From Limibacillus halophilus (lineage in GTDB: Bacteria > Pseudomonadota > Alphaproteobacteria > Kiloniellales > CECT-8803), in contig NZ_JACHXA010000003.1 of the NCBI RefSeq assembly GCF_014191775.1, forward strand, positions 394,031 to 458,030: a DNA stretch of 64,000 nt, read 5' to 3'. Shown one piece after another: positions 58,877-64,000 of this stretch. The notes below the pieces were generated by a model. It was not told where the DNA came from and did no database searches. It saw nothing but the letters and a program-made list of their open reading frames with translations. A program made the position numbers and the translations under genes. Each line of letters opens with the position of its first letter. The stretch's first letter is position 1.

Positions 58877-59395
58877 TTGAAGATTTTTGGTCTCGCCGGA
58901 TGGAGCGGCAGCGGCAAAACGACCCTGATGGTTAAGCTGCTTGGCGAACTGGTGTCCCGTGGATACCGCGTTTCCACCATCAAACACGCCCACCATGCTT
59001 TCGATGTGGACAAACCCGGCAAGGACTCCTACGAGCATCGCCAGGCAGGCGCGGCAGAGGTCATGGTTTCCTCCGCGCAGCGCTGGGCTTTAATGCATGA
59101 GCATCGCGGCGCGCCCGAGCCCACCGTCAAGGATCTGGTCGCCCAAATGACCCCCGTTGACCTGCTGTTGATCGAAGGCTTTAAGCGGGAAAGCCATCCC
59201 AAGCTCGAAGTTCATCGTCCCGGCGTGGGCAAACCGCTGCTACAACCGGAAGACCCGCAAGTCGTTGCCGTGGCCAGCGACAGTCGTTTGGACGGCCTGT
59301 CGGTTCCGGTTCTGGACCTGGATGATGTGTCAGCCATCGCCGACTTCATCCTGACACACCAGGGCCTGACATTGCGCAAGGAAGGGGTTGCCTGA
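58877..59395 (+). CDS. mobB: Molybdopterin-guanine dinucleotide biosynthesis protein B
   Basis: A GTP-binding accessory of molybdenum-cofactor nucleotide attachment. The 172 residues begin KIFGLAGWSGSGKTTLMVKLL (Walker A), then STIKHAHHAFDVDKPGKDS, the MobB signature, and LLLIEGFKRESHPKLEVHR. The start is a TTG at 58877 with AGGAGG about nine bases before it; no ATG is suitable. moeA starts two bases after its stop. Confidence 0.93.
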   Translation: MKIFGLAGWSGSGKTTLMVKLLGELVSRGYRVSTIKHAHHAFDVDKPGKDSYEHRQAGAAEVMVSSAQRWALMHEHRGAPEPTVKDLVAQMTPVDLLLIEGFKRESHPKLEVHRPGVGKPLLQPEDPQVVAVASDSRLDGLSVPVLDLDDVSAIADFILTHQGLTLRKEGVA

Positions 59396-59397
59396 CG

Positions 59398-60654
59398 ATG
59401 GCGCAGCTCAGCGATGATTGCTTTGCTCACGGCGGGCGGTTGATGCCACTAGCAGAAGCGTTGTCGGCCATCGCCGAACGCAGCGTCGTTCTCTGCGACA
59501 GCGAGGTTCAACCGCTTGCGGACTGTCTGGGGCGTATCCTGGCCGAACCCCTTGTTTGTGCTTTTGATGTGCCGCCCCACGCCAACTCGGCTGTCGATGG
59601 CTACGCCGTCTTCCACGCCGATCTTTCGGCCGATCGGGAAACCCGCCTGCCGGTCACCGGGCGCGTCGCAGCGGGCACATCGCTCGGGCGTGCGGCAAAG
59701 CCCGGCGAAGCGATCCGCATTTTTACCGGCGCGCCGCTGCCCGAGGGCCCCGACACCGTGATGATGCAGGAAGACTGCCGCCTGGAGGGCGACACGGTGA
59801 TTATTGCACCGGGAATCAAGAAGGGCGCGAACAGCCGCAGGGCGGGGGAGGACATTAAGGCCGGCTCGCAGGTTCTAGTTCCCGGGCAGCGGCTACGCGC
59901 TCAGGACCTGGGTCAGGCTGCTGCGGCCGGCAACACGGCCTTGAAGGTTTACCGGCCTCTTCGCATCGCCCTTTTTTCCACCGGCAACGAATTGCGGCAA
60001 CCCGGGACGGCGTTGGAACCAGGGTCAATTTACGATTCCAACCGCTTCACGCTGTTGGGCCTCCTCAAGGGACTCGGCTGCACGATCACCGACCTTGGCA
60101 TCCTGCCTGATCGTCATGCCGTGATTCGCGATGCCCTGGAGGTTGCGGCAAAAAGTCACGATGTCATCGTCACCTCGGGAGGCGTATCAGTCGGTGAGGA
60201 GGATCACATGAAGCAAGCGGTCGAGGATCTGGGCAAGCTGCACCTCTGGCGCTTGGCGATCAAACCGGGGCGGCCCATCGCCCTTGGACAGGTCGGCGTC
60301 GTACCCTTTGTCGGTCTACCGGGTAACCCGGTCGCCGTCATGGTGACCTTCCTAAACGTGGTGCGCCCCCTGTTGTTGGGCCTGATGGGCGCCCGCGACG
60401 TGACGGCGCGCCGCTTCAAGGTGCGGGCGGATTTCACACACAAGAAGAAAGTAGACCGGCGCGAATGGGTGCGCGCGACGCTCAGCCCCCTGCCCGACGG
60501 CGGTTGGGCGGCGTCCAAATTCCCGCGCCAGGGTGCCGGCATTCTTTCCTCGATGGTGGAGAGCGACGGGTTGGTCGAGCTTGGCGAGGATGTGACCGAG
60601 CTGGCGCCGGGAACCATGGTAGACTTTCTGCCCTTCAGTGAGGTTATGCCGTGA
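59398..60654 (+). CDS. moeA: Molybdopterin molybdotransferase
   Basis: Inserts molybdate into adenylylated molybdopterin. The 418-residue protein shows the MoeA domain I motif DVPPHANSAVDGYAV, the RIFTGAPLPEGPDTVMMQED region, GNELRQPG with SIYDSNRFTLLGLLKGLG, and GGVSVGEEDH and GLPGNPVAVMVTF of the MogA-like domain. The C-terminal domain IV is complete (RREWVRATLSPLPDGGW). It lies two bases after mobB and overlaps moaD by four bases. Confidence 0.97.
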   Translation: MAQLSDDCFAHGGRLMPLAEALSAIAERSVVLCDSEVQPLADCLGRILAEPLVCAFDVPPHANSAVDGYAVFHADLSADRETRLPVTGRVAAGTSLGRAAKPGEAIRIFTGAPLPEGPDTVMMQEDCRLEGDTVIIAPGIKKGANSRRAGEDIKAGSQVLVPGQRLRAQDLGQAAAAGNTALKVYRPLRIALFSTGNELRQPGTALEPGSIYDSNRFTLLGLLKGLGCTITDLGILPDRHAVIRDALEVAAKSHDVIVTSGGVSVGEEDHMKQAVEDLGKLHLWRLAIKPGRPIALGQVGVVPFVGLPGNPVAVMVTFLNVVRPLLLGLMGARDVTARRFKVRADFTHKKKVDRREWVRATLSPLPDGGWAASKFPRQGAGILSSMVESDGLVELGEDVTELAPGTMVDFLPFSEVMP

Positions 60655-60905
60655 TGAGATTGCTTTATTTTGCCTGGCTCCGACAGAAGACTGGGATTGG
60701 CGAGGAGGAGATCGCTCCCCCGCCGGAAGTGGCAACCGTGGGCGCATTGCTCGATTGGCTGGAAAGGCGTGGGCCGGGTTTTGCCGATGCACTGGCCGAC
60801 CGGGCGGCCATTCGCGTCGCCGTCAACCAGGACTACGCCCGCGAGAGCGATCCGGTGAAACCCGGTGACGAAGTCGCGCTCTTCCCCCCCGTCACAGGAG
60901 GCTGA
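60651..60905 (+). CDS. moaD: Molybdopterin synthase sulfur carrier subunit
   Basis: An 84-residue ubiquitin-like protein whose C-terminal Gly-Gly (FPPVTGG) receives and donates sulfur to make molybdopterin. The N terminus LLYFAWLRQKTGIGEEEI is typical of MoaD. A GTG at 60651 overlaps the moeA stop (GTGA) and an ATG directly follows at 60654; either could be used. moaE follows after five bases. Confidence 0.95.
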   Translation: MMRLLYFAWLRQKTGIGEEEIAPPPEVATVGALLDWLERRGPGFADALADRAAIRVAVNQDYARESDPVKPGDEVALFPPVTGG

Positions 60906-60910
60906 GGCCC

Positions 60911-61381
60911 ATGATCCGGGTACAAGCGGAGGACTTCGACCTTGGCCGGGAAATGGCGGCCCTGACGGCTGGCAATCATCGGATTGGCGGACTCTGCGTT
61001 TTCGTGGGCCTTGTGCGCGATATGGCGAGCGGCGAAGGTATCGCCGCGATGACGCTGGAGCATTACCCCGGCATGACCGAGAAGATGCTGGCTAAGATCG
61101 AGGCCGAGGCAAAGGACCGGTGGCCCCTGGAAGCAAGCCTCATCATTCACCGCTACGGCCGCCTTGAGCCCGGCGACCAGATCGTGCTGGTGGCCACCGC
61201 CAGCCCGCACCGGGAAGCCGCCTTCGAGGCCTGCCATTTCCTGATCGATTGGCTGAAGACCCAAGCCCCCTTCTGGAAGTTGGAGGATAAGGGCTCCGGC
61301 GCTGCCTGGGTGGAAGCCCGCGACAGCGACGACGCCGCCGTCCAGCGCTGGCGCAAGGAAGCCCCCATCAAGGATCGATGA
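60911..61381 (+). CDS. moaE: Molybdopterin synthase catalytic subunit
   Basis: The 156-residue large subunit that converts cyclic pyranopterin monophosphate to molybdopterin with MoaD. Signatures are GGLCVFVGLVRDMASGEGIAAMTLEHYPGM and HRYGRLEPGDQIVLVATASPHREAAFEACHFLIDWLKTQAPFWK with the catalytic Lys residues. AGGAGG precedes the ATG. It is the last gene of the mobB-moeA-moaD-moaE run and overlaps the convergent DUF2927-like gene by 14 bases. Confidence 0.97.
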   Translation: MIRVQAEDFDLGREMAALTAGNHRIGGLCVFVGLVRDMASGEGIAAMTLEHYPGMTEKMLAKIEAEAKDRWPLEASLIIHRYGRLEPGDQIVLVATASPHREAAFEACHFLIDWLKTQAPFWKLEDKGSGAAWVEARDSDDAAVQRWRKEAPIKDR

Positions 61382-62309
61382 GGTCGTTATTGAGGAGTGT
61401 CTGGACGAAGGTCCATTCGTCCAGGCCGGGGGTGATGGCCGGGTCGTAGAGCAGGGCCAGGGCGGCTAGAGCCTTGGCCTGTTCCTCCGGGGTTACCGGC
61501 CCTTCCTTGAAGAAAAATTCCTCGGTCGGGTGCAGCCCCAGCGTCACCATCAGCGCGCGAAACAGGCAGTGTTCCACCGTCGGCTCCCCCAGGCGGTGAA
61601 AGATGCCGATGAAGCCCTGATGCACGCGGTATCTCTGAGCGGGCGACATAGCGCCCTCTCCGGTCCAGGCGTACTCCGTGGCATAGAACGCTGGATAGGC
61701 GCTGCAGCCCTGGGCGATCATGCGCTTGCCGATCTCGCCCGAAAGGAACGGATTCCATACGCCGCTTCGCCGTTTCGGTTTTCGCTCCTTCAAGGCGGAA
61801 TAGACGCTGATCCCTGCATTGTTTGGTGAGTTGTTCCGCAATTTAAAGGCAGCATGCTTATCATAAGCCTCTGGCAGTGCAGGCACAGCGCTGCGTATCC
61901 GTTCATAAAGGTCTAGTAAGTAGGTGTCAGCTTCTCTGCCTTCACCAGAGTTTCGTATCCCTATCGGCCCATTGTCGAAGCGTCTTGTGACCAGGCCGAA
62001 GCGCTCCGGCTCATGCCTGGAAGAACCTTCCTCCACATCCTCCGGGAAGAAGAAATGCTTGAGCTCGGCGCGGGTGAGGCGGGGCAAATCTGCGCCTGGC
62101 ACCGTCCCTGGCCCCAGGATCGGCGGCCAAGGTGTGAGAAGCTCGGGCGCTGGTGCGACCTCCTCCGGCCTGAGGTAGTCGCCATAGTTGCAATCGGTCA
62201 GAAGGCACCAGTAAAGCGGCAAATACTGAACCTGTGTCACGACCAAGGCCGCGAGCCCAGCTTTGATGATGGTATTTCTGTAGGCTTTTAGAAAGTTCCT
62301 GATAACCAT
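61368..62309 (-). CDS. DUF2927-like protein, membrane-anchored
   Basis: A 313-residue protein with one N-terminal hydrophobic segment (IIKAGLAALVVTQVQYLPLYW) and a soluble, presumably exported domain. The tail CLFRALMVTLGLHPTEEFFFKEG followed by ALAALALLYDPAITPGL resembles the DUF2927 pattern of inert metalloprotease-like alphaproteobacterial proteins. The start is uncertain: ATGs at 62309, 62333 and 62336 and none with a ribosome site. It lies 84 bases downstream of the long coiled-coil gene on the same strand, probably one operon. Confidence 0.6.
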   Translation of the reverse strand: MVIRNFLKAYRNTIIKAGLAALVVTQVQYLPLYWCLLTDCNYGDYLRPEEVAPAPELLTPWPPILGPGTVPGADLPRLTRAELKHFFFPEDVEEGSSRHEPERFGLVTRRFDNGPIGIRNSGEGREADTYLLDLYERIRSAVPALPEAYDKHAAFKLRNNSPNNAGISVYSALKERKPKRRSGVWNPFLSGEIGKRMIAQGCSAYPAFYATEYAWTGEGAMSPAQRYRVHQGFIGIFHRLGEPTVEHCLFRALMVTLGLHPTEEFFFKEGPVTPEEQAKALAALALLYDPAITPGLDEWTFVQTLLNNDLIDP

Positions 62310-62393
62310 GCGATGAACTGTAGAAAAACTCATCATGCTTTGCAATTTTTCAGAAGCGCCACAAGACCTCAAGCGACCATGCCAAGAGCGGTC

Positions 62394-64000
62394 CTACTTG
62401 AAGAGTTTTTCGGAAACTTTGGCCGCACTCGCTCCGGCCAAGGCATCAATAATGCTAAAGCCGCTCCGGCTTGTTGTGGAGATGCCCCCCACCAAACTGC
62501 CCGCAAGCAGCGAAACCAGTTCCGCATCGCCAATCTTGTCGATGACCTCGATCGCGGCCTTTGGGTCTTCCGCAAGCAGCCTCGGTAAGGCCTCCAGATC
62601 ATCTGCACTCAAAGCCGCGCGCGCAGCGAGGTTGCCGGTAACCGCGCTCACCACGCCAAGGAAGCTACCAAAGGCGCCACCAACCACGCCCCCTGCCGGA
62701 CCTGCGCCGGAGCTCCCTATAGCCGCACCAGCAATCCCGCCGCCGACCACATTATCGCGGACGGCCTTGGCGAGGTCGAGTACTTGGTTGCGAGCGGTTT
62801 GCGGATCGCTCGCCTCAACCAGCTTGGCTAGATTATTCGCAGCCTGAAGCTTGCCGAAGTCCGCCGCCGCCGTCTCATAGACATCGCGCGTATTGGAAAG
62901 CGCGTCGCTTGCCGCGCCAAGAGCCGCAGCCTTCTCACTCAGTTCCCTTTCAAGTTTGGTCCGCCTGCCGGGATCGCCAGTTCCGATAAGGTCGCGCCGC
63001 AGAGCGTCAATTTCCCCGTTCAGCCGGTCGCTTTCGGCCTGCGCCTCGATCACGCTGGCCGCCTGTGTCTTTAGTTCGTTGAGTTTCTCCTGCTTGTCAT
63101 TAAAGAACTCTACAGCCTCATCACTCAGATCGCCCTTGGTTCCGGCTCTTCCGAGTAGATCGTCAATGAGATCACCTGCCTCGCCCGCTCGCGTCGGGTT
63201 GCTGAACGACTCCTGTTGGCTGTTCTTGGCCCAGATCGCGATGGCTACCTGGCGCGTCGGGGGGGCGTCTTTCCCGAAAATCGCCTGAGCCCCCCCAAAC
63301 GCCTCTTCATCGCCAATGTTCCCCTGTGAGATGTGCTCCAAAATGTCGTCCCGAGCCTTTACCTGGGCCTTACCCAGGTTACGCTGGGCCTCCTCAATGT
63401 CCTTCGCTACGGCCTGTTGACGTTGGGGTCGCGTCGCAGGGTCGTCACGCTCCTCAGCCGATTGTTCCAGGATCGCGCGTTGGCGCTGGCGTTGGTGCTC
63501 CAAATCGGCCTGCGCCCGCTCTACGTCTTCGAGGTTACGGCGGGTTGCCTCACCGAAAGGTTGCAGATCGCTTTCGCGTTCTTGCGCATCGGCCTGGGTG
63601 GTGGCTTCGTTGCGCTCCGCATCAAAGTCAGTCGGTGGATCGGACTGAGGCGGATCGGCTTTTACTGGATCATCCTGCGGTTTGGCTGCGGCTTGGCTGG
63701 GGCTACCGGCGCCGCTGCTGCCAGCGTCGCCACCCTTCGAGACGGGGTCGTTCGACCCCTCCTCAGGGTGAGGATTGTTGCGACGGGTCGAAGACCCCTC
63801 AGGGTGAGGGTTATGGCGCGGGGTTGAAGGCCCCTCAGGGTGAGGGGCCTTCAACCCTTCGCTGTTCTCCGTCTCACCTTCATCCTGAGGAGCCCTCGCA
63901 GAGGGCGTCTCGAAGGATGGCGAGGGCACGCTCTCCTCGCGGATGGCCTTCTCGCCCGCCAGGGCGGCCATCATGGCCTTGGCCTCCTCGGCGCGGGTGG
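62394..64000 (-). CDS. Long coiled-coil / glycine-zipper protein, cut by the right window edge
   Basis: At least 535 residues; the frame is open through base 64000, so the start is outside. In order from the visible start: a low-complexity region built of HPEGxSTxRxNP repeats, an acidic/Gln-rich stretch, a long coiled coil (LEDVERAQADLEHQRQRQRA), a Gly-Ala hydrophobic segment (VVGGGIAGAAIGSSGAGPAG) able to enter membranes, and a compact C-terminal region. No family recognised. The DNA for the first part carries palindromic repeat elements. Neighbour: the DUF2927-like gene downstream. Confidence 0.6.
   Translation of the reverse strand, partial: TRAEEAKAMMAALAGEKAIREESVPSPSFETPSARAPQDEGETENSEGLKAPHPEGPSTPRHNPHPEGSSTRRNNPHPEEGSNDPVSKGGDAGSSGAGSPSQAAAKPQDDPVKADPPQSDPPTDFDAERNEATTQADAQERESDLQPFGEATRRNLEDVERAQADLEHQRQRQRAILEQSAEERDDPATRPQRQQAVAKDIEEAQRNLGKAQVKARDDILEHISQGNIGDEEAFGGAQAIFGKDAPPTRQVAIAIWAKNSQQESFSNPTRAGEAGDLIDDLLGRAGTKGDLSDEAVEFFNDKQEKLNELKTQAASVIEAQAESDRLNGEIDALRRDLIGTGDPGRRTKLERELSEKAAALGAASDALSNTRDVYETAAADFGKLQAANNLAKLVEASDPQTARNQVLDLAKAVRDNVVGGGIAGAAIGSSGAGPAGGVVGGAFGSFLGVVSAVTGNLAARAALSADDLEALPRLLAEDPKAAIEVIDKIGDAELVSLLAGSLVGGISTTSRSGFSIIDALAGASAAKVSEKLFK
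63731..63919. repeat. Palindromic repeat elements inserted in the reading frame
   Basis: Element A, 63731-63770: outer CACCCT/AGGGTG around an inner hairpin 63744-63750/63753-63759. Element B, 63881-63919: outer CATCCT/AGGATG around an inner stem 63892-63897/63901-63906. Reverse-complemented, B shares CAYCCTTCGAGAC on one side and TCCTCAGGRTG on the other with A, while the inner stems differ. Between them is a perfect 17-pair inverted repeat, 63821-63837 with 63841-63857. All keep the reading frame open. Confidence 0.85.

Noticed and set aside
63731..63919. CRISPR array at the right edge
   Set aside because: Units are palindromic, of unequal spacing, in both orientations and translated; there are no regular spacers and no cas genes.

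Overview
The window reads as ordinary, densely coded chromosome of an alphaproteobacterium, most likely Rhodospirillales or a nearby order. Lineage markers are a TrcR/DUF1013 regulator, a DUF1192 protein, a Coq7-type ubiquinone hydroxylase, a fused indolepyruvate:ferredoxin oxidoreductase, a SAM-II (SAM_alpha) riboswitch and a pgsA-mobB-moeA-moaD-moaE cluster. I see no insertion sequence, phage, integrase, CRISPR array or rRNA. One tRNA is present, tRNA-Leu(CAA).

Layout. 1-6.4 kb: cysteine synthase (cut by the left edge), an Fe-S type uracil-DNA glycosylase, a methyltransferase divergent from a GlxA-type regulator, a minimal zincin, pterin dehydratase, a type II 3-hydroxyacyl-CoA dehydrogenase and two small conserved proteins. 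6.4-10.4 kb: two tandem EamA transporters divergent from acetoacetyl-CoA synthetase. 10.4-13.8 kb: the ATP-grasp / alpha-E / transglutaminase cassette. 14-21.5 kb: a CitE-like lyase with agmatinase, a thioesterase, an overlapping DUF2157-DUF4401-GDYXXLXY membrane operon and a two-gene enolase-superfamily/dehydrogenase operon. 21.6-30.5 kb: VOC protein, lipocalin, TrcR, quinone oxidoreductase, 3-hydroxybutyrate dehydrogenase, O-acetylhomoserine sulfhydrylase, a hydrolase, a LysR regulator and two structured intergenic transcripts. 30.6-41 kb: pentapeptide protein, MsrP, a hydratase, an EF-G paralog, PepF, an acyl-CoA synthetase and LemA-DUF3137. 41-48.3 kb: indolepyruvate oxidoreductase, a DapA-like lyase, PhaJ-like MaoC, Asp/Asn hydroxylase, methyltransferase and tRNA-Leu. 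48.4-53.2 kb: SAM-II riboswitch, an SsuABC-like transporter, YqaA, DsbB and Coq7. 53.2-61.4 kb: HNH nuclease, esterase, AlkA, GluQ-RS, TadA, RluB, RsmD, PgsA and molybdopterin synthesis. 61.4-64 kb: a DUF2927-like protein and a long coiled-coil protein, cut by the right edge, whose gene carries palindromic repeat elements.

Metabolic links. Acetoacetyl-CoA synthetase, 3-hydroxybutyrate dehydrogenase, a PhaJ-like hydratase behind a PhaR-like palindrome, a type II HADH and an acyl-CoA ligase point to fatty-acid / polyhydroxyalkanoate turnover. Cysteine synthase, O-acetylhomoserine sulfhydrylase and the SAM-riboswitch-controlled transporter form a sulfur / methionine theme. MsrP uses the molybdopterin made by the moe/moa cluster.

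Most notable: a SAM-II riboswitch with a hand-foldable terminator switch in front of a sulfonate/taurine-family ABC transporter; two intergenic RNAs sharing an anti-Shine-Dalgarno element (GAARCCTCCCTGT) just before their terminators, one with five extra perfect or near-perfect hairpins; and palindromic repeats of one family inserted in frame, in opposite orientations, in the gene at the right edge. Starts were chosen from Shine-Dalgarno spacing, family length and gene overlap.
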